Source of the DNA: Candidatus Omnitrophota bacterium
GTDB taxonomy: Bacteria > Omnitrophota > Gorgyraeia > Velamenicoccales > Velamenicoccaceae
Reading direction: 5' to 3'
NCBI GenBank assembly: GCA_003451585.1
Contig: DMEU01000013.1
Location: 8,169-67,125, forward strand
DNA length: 58,957 nucleotides
The stretch's first letter is position 1; the number at the start of each line of letters is the position of its first letter. Below are positions 49,853 through 57,793 of this stretch, piece after piece. A program made the translations under genes and the position numbers. Below the pieces are notes generated by a model. It did no database searches and was not told the DNA's origin. It saw only the letters and a list, made by a program, of their open reading frames with translations.

Positions 49853-49952
49853 GCACAAAGCACAAAATAAATTTTAAATATCAAAATTAGTAAATTTTAT
49901 TTTGGAATTTTAAGTTTATTTTGGATTTAGAATTTAGAACTTTGGATTTATC
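49853..49952. other. A+T-rich spacer within the molybdenum hydroxylase operon
   Basis: The 100 bases between the Fe-S and molybdopterin subunit genes are about 80% A+T with short imperfect reiterations (AAATTTTA, ATTTTGGAATTT, TTTAGAATTTAGAA). The neighbouring genes are G+C-richer and tightly packed. No promoter of good quality and no Shine-Dalgarno before ATG 49953 are visible, so this looks like an inserted or degenerated repeat. Confidence 0.55.
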
Positions 49953-52268
49953 ATGATAAAAACCAAAACAACGAGTCCTGTAGGAAAGAGCGTTCCGCGC
50001 ATAGACGCGCGCGAAAAGGCCGCGGGTGAGGCGAAATTCGTATTCGATATGAAGCTGCCGGGCATGCTCATAGGCAAGATGCTGCGCAGTCCTCATGCCC
50101 ATGCCAGGATCATAAGTATCGATACGTCAAAGGCCGAAAAGTTGCCCGGTGTCAAAGCTGTCATAACAGCCGAAGATACGCCAAAGATCAAATTCGGCTC
50201 CAACGAATATTTTTTTCCTTATACCGTCGATCAATTGCCTCTGGAATCGGATAAGGCGCGTTATATAGGCGATGAGATAGCGGCTGTAGCGGCGGTAGAC
50301 GAAGAGACGGCTGAAAAGGCCCTCTCGTTGATAGATGTCAAATATGAGGTATTGCCTGCTGTCTTCGACCCGGTGTCAGCCATGAAACCCGGCGCGCCGC
50401 AGATACAGGGCGCTATGAATAATATAGGCGTTATGCTGCCTATGCAGTTTGGCGACGCCGACAAGGCTCTAAAAGAGTCTGATTACGTCAGGGAGGATAT
50501 CTTTCATCTGCAGAGCGCTGCCCATTGCGCTTTGGAGCCGCACGTCTCTTTAGGGCAGTACGAGGTCTCGACGGATAGGATAACCCTTTGGACATCTACG
50601 CAGGCGCCTTTTAAAGTAAGGGAGGCGATGGCCAAGACATTGAAGATGGATGCCGCTGATATCCGTGTTATCAAGCTCAACGTAGGAGGCGGTTTCGGGG
50701 GCAAACTTGAGATGTTCCCTATGGATTTTAGCGCCTGCCTTCTTTCTAAGAAGAGCGGCGGTTTCCCTGTAAAGTTCACCTGCACGCGCCAAGAGGAGTT
50801 TTCTTTTACCAGGCGCAAGCATCCTATGACCTATAAGCTTAGATCGGGCGTAAAACGCGACGGCACGCTTATGGCCGTGACAGGCGAAGTTATAGCCGAT
50901 GGCGGAGCATATTGCAGTTACGGCCCCACTGTTATCGCTGCGGCCATACTGCGTATCTTCATGGTCTATAAGATCGTTAATTTCCGGGTGATAGGTTTTC
51001 GGGTATATACGAACAATCCCATATGCGGCGCTATACGCGGCTTCGGAGGCGTGCAGTCCGGATTCGCTGTAGAGTCCCACATGGACATGCTCGCGCGCGG
51101 CATAGGGATGGACCCTGTGGAGTTCCGTTTGAAGAACGCCACGGACCCGAATATGGAGACGGTCAATAAATTGGTCATCTCGTCTAACGGTTTAAAAGAT
51201 TGTATACGCCGCGCGGCAGAGGCCTGCGGCTGGAAAGATAAGTTTGGAAAGGCGAAGAGCGCCGGAGATATGGCGCGGGGTATCGGCATCGGCGTAGCGG
51301 CCGATGTAATGGGTTCTAAGATGTATAAGGCGCACGAGTCGGCCGGTTCCATTATAAAGGTGGAAGAGGACGGCTCTGTGTATCTGTTTACCGGGGCCGC
51401 TGATACGGGCCAGGGGTCTGACACAGCTATGGCGCAGATAGCGGCGCAAGAGTTGGGTGTGGCCTATGAGAGGATAAGGATAAAAGCCGCCGATACCGAG
51501 ATAACGCCTTTTGATACCGGCAGTTTTGCCTCACGCGTCACATTTATTTCAGGTAACGCGACAAAGAACGCGGCCAACGACGCCAAACAGCAGATCTTGA
51601 ATATTGTGGCGCGCGAACTGAAATTGGATGCCGGCGCTTTGGATATGCGTGACGAGCAGGTCGTAAAAGCCGCTGACGGGGCATTCGTCATGTCTTTTGA
51701 CCAGGCGGTCGGCCTGTGTTATTCATTTAACTACGGCCATCTTATTATCGGCCGCGGGAATTACAATCCCAAGACTACGCCCGTTGATTTCAGGACAGGT
51801 TACGGCAACATATCCGGCAGTTATGGTTTTGAGGCGCAGGTAGCAGAGGTTGAGGTCAATAAAAAGACCGGCGATGTAAAGATCTTAAAGATGTACGACG
51901 TGCATGATATAGGATATCCTATCAACCCAGACAGCGTCCACGGGCAGATAGAAGGTTCTATTGTCATGGGCATAGGTTATACCTTATATGAAGACTTAAG
52001 ATTCAGTGAAGGCCGGGTCGTAAACCCGTCTTTTTCAAAATACAGGATACCTCGTTCGGTGGGTATACCCCCCATAGAATCTATTTTTGTAGAGACCAAG
52101 GACCCCCAGGGGCCGTTCGGCGCAAAAGGGATGGGGGAGGCGTCGCTTTTGCCTACCGCAGCGGCGATAGCCAACGCCATCCACGATGCTATAGGCGTGC
52201 GCATAACCGATCTGCCTATCACGCCGCAGAAGGTCTTGGAGGCGTTAAAAGAGAAAAAGGCCGTTTAG
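49953..52268 (+). CDS. Molybdenum hydroxylase molybdopterin-binding subunit
   Basis: 771 residues, large subunit of the xanthine dehydrogenase/aldehyde oxidase family. Motifs: GGGFGGK (molybdopterin contact), AIRGFGGVQ (active-site loop like the xanthine dehydrogenase AxRGFG, not the AYRCSFR of CO dehydrogenase), TGAADTGQGSDT, and the catalytic glutamate Glu729 in GAKGMGEASLLP. The substrate is a purine, aldehyde, nicotinate or aromatic CoA ester; a CODH is excluded by the loop. The stop overlaps the convergent mocA-like gene by four bases. Confidence 0.92.
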   Translation: MIKTKTTSPVGKSVPRIDAREKAAGEAKFVFDMKLPGMLIGKMLRSPHAHARIISIDTSKAEKLPGVKAVITAEDTPKIKFGSNEYFFPYTVDQLPLESDKARYIGDEIAAVAAVDEETAEKALSLIDVKYEVLPAVFDPVSAMKPGAPQIQGAMNNIGVMLPMQFGDADKALKESDYVREDIFHLQSAAHCALEPHVSLGQYEVSTDRITLWTSTQAPFKVREAMAKTLKMDAADIRVIKLNVGGGFGGKLEMFPMDFSACLLSKKSGGFPVKFTCTRQEEFSFTRRKHPMTYKLRSGVKRDGTLMAVTGEVIADGGAYCSYGPTVIAAAILRIFMVYKIVNFRVIGFRVYTNNPICGAIRGFGGVQSGFAVESHMDMLARGIGMDPVEFRLKNATDPNMETVNKLVISSNGLKDCIRRAAEACGWKDKFGKAKSAGDMARGIGIGVAADVMGSKMYKAHESAGSIIKVEEDGSVYLFTGAADTGQGSDTAMAQIAAQELGVAYERIRIKAADTEITPFDTGSFASRVTFISGNATKNAANDAKQQILNIVARELKLDAGALDMRDEQVVKAADGAFVMSFDQAVGLCYSFNYGHLIIGRGNYNPKTTPVDFRTGYGNISGSYGFEAQVAEVEVNKKTGDVKILKMYDVHDIGYPINPDSVHGQIEGSIVMGIGYTLYEDLRFSEGRVVNPSFSKYRIPRSVGIPPIESIFVETKDPQGPFGAKGMGEASLLPTAAAIANAIHDAIGVRITDLPITPQKVLEALKEKKAV

Positions 52269-52855
52269 CTGATTTGCCGGATCAAGAGTTGTAATTCTTC
52301 CGGCGTGTTGAAAGAGGCGGTAACTCCCGGGTCGTCGACAGGTATCTTAAGTATTTCGGCTTCGTGTTTGTGTATCAGGGTTGAAAGCGGCTCGTCGTTT
52401 TCCATGCAGAGCAATTCTTCTTTTAGCCGCTTTGAAAAAACAGGCGGATGTCCGTTGTGCCCCTGGTAACTGGGTACTAAAATAAGCGGAGCTCTTTTAA
52501 TAAATATATGGGTAAGTTCTTCTATGGTGTCGGGCTGGATTGCCGGCATATCCACAGGCAAGAGCATTATCCCTTCTGAATACGGGCTGACAGCATTCAA
52601 CCCGGCCTTAAAAGACGATGTCTGGCCGAGCGCGTAATCCGTGTTCACTATTGATTTGACGCGCGGGCCCTTGTAAATAAAAGGCGCTATTGATTCGGCC
52701 TTGTGCCCTAATACGATAATGATCTCGGAAAGCCCTGTCAACAGCAGCCTTTCCTGTATGTGTTCTATTACGGTTTTTGGGCCTAAGGGGGCCAAGGGTT
52801 TAGGCGAGCCAAACCTTGAGCTTTTACCGGCGGCCAAGAGTATGCAGGAGATCAT
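52265..52855 (-). CDS. MocA/MobA-like molybdopterin nucleotidyltransferase
   Basis: 196 residues. Nucleotide-transferase fold with LLAAGKSSRFGSPK at residues 6-19 and the LPVDMP metal-binding segment near 98-103. MocA adds CMP to molybdopterin for xanthine-dehydrogenase-type enzymes; MobA adds GMP. Position beside a molybdenum hydroxylase and the XdhC-like gene favours the MocA role. It is encoded on the minus strand, convergent with the large subunit and with no room for a terminator between them. Confidence 0.85.
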   Translation of the reverse strand: MISCILLAAGKSSRFGSPKPLAPLGPKTVIEHIQERLLLTGLSEIIIVLGHKAESIAPFIYKGPRVKSIVNTDYALGQTSSFKAGLNAVSPYSEGIMLLPVDMPAIQPDTIEELTHIFIKRAPLILVPSYQGHNGHPPVFSKRLKEELLCMENDEPLSTLIHKHEAEILKIPVDDPGVTASFNTPEELQLLIRQIS

Positions 52856-52883
52856 AGTCCCATACTAAACCGCCATAAAAAAT

Positions 52884-53645
52884 ATGCAAGCATTATTCAA
52901 CAAAGTCCTCGAGATTGTAAGCAGTAACAGGGCCTGTGTCATGGCCACCATCGTTTCTTCGCACGGATCATCCCCCAGGAAGATAGGCGCTAAGATGCTT
53001 GTATTTGGCGACGGTTCCATTCAGGGTACGATAGGGGGAGGCGGGCTGGAAAAGCTGGTCATACAAGATGCTTTAGAGGCTTTAAGAAAGAAAAAGTCTT
53101 GCCTGAAGGATTACCCTCTTGATAAAAGATCAGGGCTTCAGGTGTGCGGAGGCAAGGTATCCATATTTATAGAGCCGTTGGAGCCTGCAAAGAAATTAGT
53201 CATAGCCGGAGCAGGGCATATAGGCCTGGCGCTTTCTTTTATAGCGAAACTTCTAGGTTTTTTTGTCGTTGTGGCCGATAACAGGCGGCCTTTCGCCGAC
53301 AAAAAGAGGTTTCCGCATGCCGATCGTGTCATATGCGGCCCTTACAGGCGGGCCCTTGCAGGCGCGCAGTTGGATAAAAATACTTCTATAGTTATTGTAA
53401 CGCACGGCCACCTCCATGATACCGAGTGCCTGGAAGCGGCCCTAAAGGCCAAGGCTGCCTATATCGGGATGATAGGGAGCCGCGCAAAGATAAAAAATGT
53501 TTTCGGAGAGCTGGCGAAAAAGGGTTTTAAGGAAGCCCAGCTAGGGCGCGTCCATTCGCCGATAGGCTTAGACATAGGCGCCGAGACGCCTGAAGAGATA
53601 GCGGTGGCGATCGCCGCAGAATTGGTTCAGGAGTATAGAAAATAA
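52884..53645 (+). CDS. XdhC/CoxI-family molybdenum hydroxylase maturation factor
   Basis: 253 residues. The N-terminal XdhC domain contains ATIVSSHGSSPRKIGAKMLV and GTIGGGGLE, and the C-terminal Rossmann domain AGAGHIGLALSFIAKLLG with VTHGHLHDTECLEAAL and IGMIGSRAKIK. XdhC binds the molybdenum cofactor, holds it for sulfuration and inserts it into the hydroxylase. Head-to-head with the mocA-like gene, 28 bases apart, the pair likely serves the hydroxylase to the left. Confidence 0.93.
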   Translation: MQALFNKVLEIVSSNRACVMATIVSSHGSSPRKIGAKMLVFGDGSIQGTIGGGGLEKLVIQDALEALRKKKSCLKDYPLDKRSGLQVCGGKVSIFIEPLEPAKKLVIAGAGHIGLALSFIAKLLGFFVVVADNRRPFADKKRFPHADRVICGPYRRALAGAQLDKNTSIVIVTHGHLHDTECLEAALKAKAAYIGMIGSRAKIKNVFGELAKKGFKEAQLGRVHSPIGLDIGAETPEEIAVAIAAELVQEYRK

Positions 53646-53701
53646 GAATAACAAAATAGTTATTGGAATTTAGGTTACCAGACTACGTTAAGGGGGATGA
53701 T

Positions 53702-54109
53702 ATGTCATTAGATATTATCAAGCAAATGGTCTTAGATGCCGGTATGGGTTATTTTGCCACATGCGACGGCGATCAGCCCAGGGTCCGTGCCATGATGCCG
53801 ATATTAAGGGATGACGGTAGGTTGCTTATGGCCACATTTGCCGGCATGCCCAAGGTCGGCCAGATCGCCGGCAACCCTAAAGCCGAGTTTTGTTTTGTGG
53901 ACAGGAAGCTCAGTCATTGCCGGATAGAAGGCAGGGCGGAAGTCAGTAAGGACGCGGCCTTAAAAGAGGAGCTTTGGAATAAACAGATGATGCTGCGGCA
54001 ATTCTTTTCAGGCCCGGAAGACCAGAATTTTGTGCTGATCGTGGTTACGCCGACGAAGATCAGCATGATGAACATCGGCGAGAAAGGCTATACGGAGGTA
54101 AAAATATAA
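53702..54109 (+). CDS. Pyridoxamine 5'-phosphate oxidase-like flavin-binding protein
   Basis: 135 residues, a split beta barrel with MGYFATCDGDQPRVRAMMPIL and GRLLMATFAGMPKVGQIAGNPKAEFCF, characteristic of small FMN- or F420-binding PNPOx-type proteins. AGGGGG lies about six bases before ATG 53702, so this start is preferred to a longer frame beginning at 53663. It is unlikely to be a true PLP oxidase because of its small size. Confidence 0.8.
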   Translation: MSLDIIKQMVLDAGMGYFATCDGDQPRVRAMMPILRDDGRLLMATFAGMPKVGQIAGNPKAEFCFVDRKLSHCRIEGRAEVSKDAALKEELWNKQMMLRQFFSGPEDQNFVLIVVTPTKISMMNIGEKGYTEVKI

Positions 54110-54113
54110 TTCT

Positions 54114-54512
54114 ATGAAAAAAAAGGTGGACCACAAAAAGCTTAAGATCCATGATCCGGAACTTTGTAAAGTCTGTATTAAAGGCAGCTGCTGCCGTTGG
54201 GGGGTAGAGACAGACCTGCTCGAGGTGGCGCAGATACTGCAGAAGGAATTGGATATCCCGAAGCCGTGGTTTGAGTTCTTAGGCAGGGACAAGAGTTTTA
54301 CTTCCGGTTTTAAATTCAGCACGCTTTTGAAGAACCGCCGGTGCATCTTCCAGGATGACAATATGCGCTGCCGCGTTTACGAAGTGCGGCCGCGCTTCTG
54401 TTCCGAATTCCCGCTGGAAGACGGCAAGAGGGCTTCCTACTATGACGAGTTGTGCCAGCATCCTATAGCAAGAAAAAGACAGAAAAAGCAGAAGGCAAAA
54501 AAACATGGTTAA
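54114..54512 (+). CDS. YkgJ-like cysteine cluster protein
   Basis: 132 residues with cysteine-rich segments CKVCIKGSCCRWG near the start, then CIFQDDNMRCRVYEVRPRFCSEFP and a final CQHPIARK. The pattern CxxCxxxxCC...C...CxxYxxRPxxC matches the YkgJ (CxxCxxCC) family, proposed to bind zinc or an iron-sulfur cluster. The C-terminus is Lys/Arg-rich. No Shine-Dalgarno lies at the ideal distance (GGAGG is 14 bases upstream). It overlaps the semiSWEET-like gene by eight bases. Confidence 0.8.
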   Translation: MKKKVDHKKLKIHDPELCKVCIKGSCCRWGVETDLLEVAQILQKELDIPKPWFEFLGRDKSFTSGFKFSTLLKNRRCIFQDDNMRCRVYEVRPRFCSEFPLEDGKRASYYDELCQHPIARKRQKKQKAKKHG

Positions 54513-54771
54513 GACGATCAGTTTAATAGCGGCCATTATTTTACCGTTGTGGAACATCCCGTTGATCGTCCGTATCCAGAAGAGAAGGTCTTCTGAGGAT
54601 ATAAGCCTGTTCTGGGCTGTCGGTGTCTGGGTGTGCCTGGTATTAATGTTCCCGTCAGCCGTAACCTCCCAGGACATTATTTTTAAAACATTCAGCATAA
54701 TCAATATCGTGCTTTTTTCAGCGGTAACGTTCCAGGTCGTCAAGTTCAGGGAGAAAGGGGTGCTGCATTGA
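54505..54771 (+). CDS. SemiSWEET/PQ-loop-like three-helix membrane protein
   Basis: 88 residues with three hydrophobic helices (about 4-22, 33-52 and 60-80) and a PQ-loop-type segment NIPLIVRIQKRRSSEDISLFW after the first helix, where the diagnostic Pro-Gln is IP. SemiSWEETs are half-transporters of sugars that dimerise. The degenerate motif makes the substrate uncertain. It ends inside the start of the PfkB kinase gene (TTGA), suggesting uptake coupled to phosphorylation. Confidence 0.6.
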   Translation: MVKTISLIAAIILPLWNIPLIVRIQKRRSSEDISLFWAVGVWVCLVLMFPSAVTSQDIIFKTFSIINIVLFSAVTFQVVKFREKGVLH

Positions 54772-55667
54772 GTATTATAGTCTTAGGCACGACTGCGCTG
54801 GATACGGTAAAGACCCCCGCGGGTAAACGTAAAGAGATGCTTGGCGGGTCGGCCGTACACTTTTCCATGGGCGCGTCTTTTTTCACTCAGGTAAATCTTG
54901 TCGCGATCGTAGGAAGGGATTTTCCGAAAAAACACATTGAATTCCTGACAAAAAAAGGCATTAACCTGACCTCGCTTATTATCGAACACGGCAAGACTTT
55001 CCGCTGGGAGGGCGAATACAGGGGTGACCTTAATGCCGCGCTTACCTTGAGCACTGAATTAGGGGTCTTGTCGGCATTCAGGCCGAAAGTGGCGGAACAC
55101 CAGCGGCATATCGAGAATATATTCCTGGCTAATGTAGACCCGGACATCCAGCGGCATCTTTTATCAATGATGCATAAGCCCAGGCTGGTCGGGTTAGACA
55201 GCATGAATTACTGGATAGACCATAAACGCAGGTCTTTGATGCGCCTGATGAAACATGTGCATATTTTTGTCGCCAATGACGCCGAGGCCCGCAGCCTGAC
55301 AGGCCAGACGAACCTCATCAAGTGCGCCAAGGCATTACGTAAGATCGGCGCGCCCATAGTCGTCATTAAAAAAGGCGAGCACGGGGTCCTTGTTTATTGC
55401 GATGATTTTATCTTTTGCCTGCCGGCCTATCCTGTGGAGAAGATCGTAGACCCCACAGGGGCAGGTGATACCTTTGCGGGCGGTTTTATGGGTTATCTGA
55501 CGCGCGCTAAGAAGGTAAATGCCGGCAGCCTGAAAAAAGCGATCTCATACGGGACCATCATGGCGTCATTTAATGTCGAGGGGTTCGGCCTTGAACGTAC
55601 CTGCGGCATCACTAAAAAAGAGGTGGAGAACCGCCTCGGCCAGTTTAAAAAAATAACTACGTTTTAA
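54768..55667 (+). CDS. PfkB-family carbohydrate/nucleoside kinase
   Basis: 299 residues. Ribokinase fold with an N-terminal GGSAVHFSMGASFF segment (substrate lid) and the C-terminal signature DPTGAGDTFAGGFMGY with catalytic Asp234 (GAGD 231-234). The substrate (ribose, fructose 6-phosphate, nucleoside or other) cannot be told. TTG 54768 is the start because GAGAAAGGGG precedes it and it overlaps the previous stop by TTGA. Confidence 0.88.
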   Translation: MSIIVLGTTALDTVKTPAGKRKEMLGGSAVHFSMGASFFTQVNLVAIVGRDFPKKHIEFLTKKGINLTSLIIEHGKTFRWEGEYRGDLNAALTLSTELGVLSAFRPKVAEHQRHIENIFLANVDPDIQRHLLSMMHKPRLVGLDSMNYWIDHKRRSLMRLMKHVHIFVANDAEARSLTGQTNLIKCAKALRKIGAPIVVIKKGEHGVLVYCDDFIFCLPAYPVEKIVDPTGAGDTFAGGFMGYLTRAKKVNAGSLKKAISYGTIMASFNVEGFGLERTCGITKKEVENRLGQFKKITTF

Positions 55668-55682
55668 ACGAGGGGTTGAAAA

Positions 55683-56123
55683 ATGGCTGCACGGTTTTTA
55701 AAAGACGATAAAGAAGATATAAGGTCGCTGCATAGAAGGTATCTTCTTTGGCTCTATAAGACGACAAAAGATGAGCTTGATAAGATAGAGAGGAAACTCA
55801 CTCAGCTCGATATAGACAAACGCATAGAAAAGGCCCTAAAGAAAAAGGCGTCCGGCTTGCCGCGCGGCGTAAAAGAAACGCTGGGGCCGGGCTTAAAAGA
55901 ATGGAAGGAATATATTTTTCAAAAAGAAAGCGATGCCCAGAAGTTGAAGTTTAACGAAGACGGCTCGATCGTCGCCGGTTATCTGTTCCTTAGGTTAAAA
56001 TTGGAGGCGGTGGCCGATGAGGTCGAGGCAAGGCTTGGCAAAAAAGAACTGGCGCGCTTTAAGCGCCTTTATGAAGAGGCTTGTATTACAAGGATCTTGG
56101 AAGACACATCGGGGAGGCGATAG
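55683..56123 (+). CDS. Conserved-looking hypothetical helical protein
   Basis: 146 residues, charged and helical (KTTKDELDKIERKLTQLDID, KLEAVADEVEARLGKKELARFKRLYEEA), no signal peptide, no motif I recognise. It is preceded by GAGGGG before ATG 55683 and followed by three bases before the OmpA-like lipoprotein gene, whose ribosome-binding site lies inside its end. It may be a cytoplasmic protein of the same operon; function unknown. Confidence 0.6.
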   Translation: MAARFLKDDKEDIRSLHRRYLLWLYKTTKDELDKIERKLTQLDIDKRIEKALKKKASGLPRGVKETLGPGLKEWKEYIFQKESDAQKLKFNEDGSIVAGYLFLRLKLEAVADEVEARLGKKELARFKRLYEEACITRILEDTSGRR

Positions 56124-56125
56124 TA

Positions 56126-56815
56126 ATGAAGACGCGGGCTGTTTTATCTTTTGTCCTGGCCTTATTTTTGGCCGGATGCGCTTCAACACGCGCCTACGAC
56201 GAGAAGATAACGAGTTTGACGGGGCAGTTGGATTCCTTGTCTGGTAAGTTCAAGCTTGCAAAGAAGGAGAACCTGAATCTAAAAAGAGAACTGCTGCTTT
56301 TTAAAAAGGACCAGGATGTGGATACCCATAGATTCATCGCGGCGCAGGAGGTTTTTGAGACGGATTTTGCCGAAGACATAAAGTCTGGCGATGCCTGGGC
56401 CAGGATGACCGACCGCGGCCTGATAATAACTATAGACGCCGAAAAGCTTTTTATTTCCGCAAGCGACGCGTTGAGCGACACGGGCAAACAGTTCCTTGAT
56501 AAGATAGCGGGTTTTATCGACAGGAGTTTTGCCGCCAACTACATATATATCGAAGGCCATACGGATAATCAGTCCTTGGCTGTTTTTGAATGGAAGTCCG
56601 ACTGGGAGTTCTCTTTTGCCCGCGCCTTGAACGTGTTAAAATATTTGACTGAGAAGAGAAGTGTGGACCCTTTGAGGCTTTCGGCTTCCGGCTTTGGCCA
56701 ATACAGGCCGCGCGCCGCTAATGACACTAAAGAGGGGCGTAAGTCAAACCGCCGCATCGAGGTCATCGTCTCTGCGCAGAAGATCGGTGATCAGGTTAAA
56801 CATAAAGACCAATAA
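56126..56815 (+). CDS. OmpA/MotB-domain lipoprotein
   Basis: 229 residues. Signal peptide with lipobox LAGC (Cys18), then a coiled coil (about 30-65) and a peptidoglycan-binding OmpA-like domain (about 100-220) with IYIEGHTDNQ and SNRRIEVIV. Anchors the outer membrane to the peptidoglycan, as in Pal or MotB-like proteins. Supports a diderm envelope. ATG 56126 is preceded by GGGGAGG; longer in-frame starts upstream lack the signal peptide. Confidence 0.88.
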   Translation: MKTRAVLSFVLALFLAGCASTRAYDEKITSLTGQLDSLSGKFKLAKKENLNLKRELLLFKKDQDVDTHRFIAAQEVFETDFAEDIKSGDAWARMTDRGLIITIDAEKLFISASDALSDTGKQFLDKIAGFIDRSFAANYIYIEGHTDNQSLAVFEWKSDWEFSFARALNVLKYLTEKRSVDPLRLSASGFGQYRPRAANDTKEGRKSNRRIEVIVSAQKIGDQVKHKDQ

Positions 56816-56823
56816 GGAGCATT

Positions 56824-57297
56824 ATGTCGCACGATATTTTTCTGACGCAAAAAGGTTTTGAGAAATTAAAGGATGAGTTGGATATGCTTAAAACCGTCAA
56901 GCGCCGGCAGATAGCTAAATCATTGGAGAAGGCGCGGGCTATGGGTGACCTTTCTGAGAATGCCGAGTATGACGCGGCAAAAGACGCGCAGGCGCATCTT
57001 GAGAAGAGGATAAGCGAGCTGGAGGATAAATTGTCCCGCGCCCGCATTATCGAGCACGAGAATATCCCTGCGGATAAGGTATATATCGGGGCAAAGGTTG
57101 GATTGCGCGATTGTGATACGGATGAGGAAGTCGAATACTGCCTTGTATCTCCGCCGGAGTCTGATTATGCCGCCGGCAAGATATCTATAGAGTCGCCTAT
57201 CGGCAAGTCGCTCTTGGGGCGCAAGGTAGATGAGATAGTTGAGATAAAGGTGCCGGCAGGTATTTTAAAATATAAGGTCCTCTCCATAAGGCGTTAA
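56824..57297 (+). CDS. greA: Transcription elongation factor GreA
   Basis: 157 residues. Rescues backtracked RNA polymerase by stimulating transcript cleavage. The N-terminal coiled-coil hairpin carries the conserved tip GDLSENAEYDAAKD (about 41-54), where the acidic residues reach the active site, and the C-terminal FKBP-like domain ends with SPIGKSLLGRKVDE. AAGGAG sits before ATG 56824. Another RNA-polymerase factor near the end of the window besides rho. Confidence 0.97.
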   Translation: MSHDIFLTQKGFEKLKDELDMLKTVKRRQIAKSLEKARAMGDLSENAEYDAAKDAQAHLEKRISELEDKLSRARIIEHENIPADKVYIGAKVGLRDCDTDEEVEYCLVSPPESDYAAGKISIESPIGKSLLGRKVDEIVEIKVPAGILKYKVLSIRR

Positions 57298-57298
57298 T

Positions 57299-57793
57299 AT
57301 GATCAACCTACGGGATAGCCGCAGGAAACAAGGTTTTTTAGTCTTCCTTGTCACAGCCTCGGCTTTTGCCGTTTACCTGTTGGCCAGGGGGTGTGCTGAA
57401 AATGAGGAATCCCGCGTCAGAAAAGTCATATACTCCGGTTCTCTTTGTGTTGAAAAAAGAGATCTCTCCGGGTGCGCCCCGCTTGTCTCGGAAAATTATG
57501 AGGATAAATACGGCAATAGCAAGTTGACGCTCTTAAGGGTGGTTTCTGCTATCTTTGGCGAGTATCAGGATATTAAAGTCGAGATCAAACAATTAAAAAT
57601 AGACATAGAGGGTGCTCAGGCCGCGGCGGATATCAGCTTTAAGGCTTATTTCAGGAAGCCCGGCGATGCACAGCTTTATTATGATAACGGCAAGTTGGAA
57701 GTGAGATTGGATAAGGGTAGCGGCCGTTGGAAGGCCGTTTCTATAGAGTATTCCGGTTCCAGTGAGATATTGTTTTTGCAGACTGTCGCTTAA
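57299..57793 (+). CDS. Membrane-anchored hypothetical protein (possible NTF2/SnoaL-like fold)
   Basis: 164 residues. A single membrane helix (about 12-30), then an extracytoplasmic alpha/beta domain: helices at 38-70 (RVRKVIYSGSLCVEKRDLSG) and alternating strands (DIKVEIKQLKIDIEGAQAAADISFKAYF, GKLEVRLDKGSGRWKAVSIE), compatible with an NTF2/SnoaL-like cone fold. I do not recognise the family. It starts one base after the greA stop and converges with the polyprenyl synthase gene, overlapping it by four bases. Confidence 0.6.
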   Translation: MINLRDSRRKQGFLVFLVTASAFAVYLLARGCAENEESRVRKVIYSGSLCVEKRDLSGCAPLVSENYEDKYGNSKLTLLRVVSAIFGEYQDIKVEIKQLKIDIEGAQAAADISFKAYFRKPGDAQLYYDNGKLEVRLDKGSGRWKAVSIEYSGSSEILFLQTVA

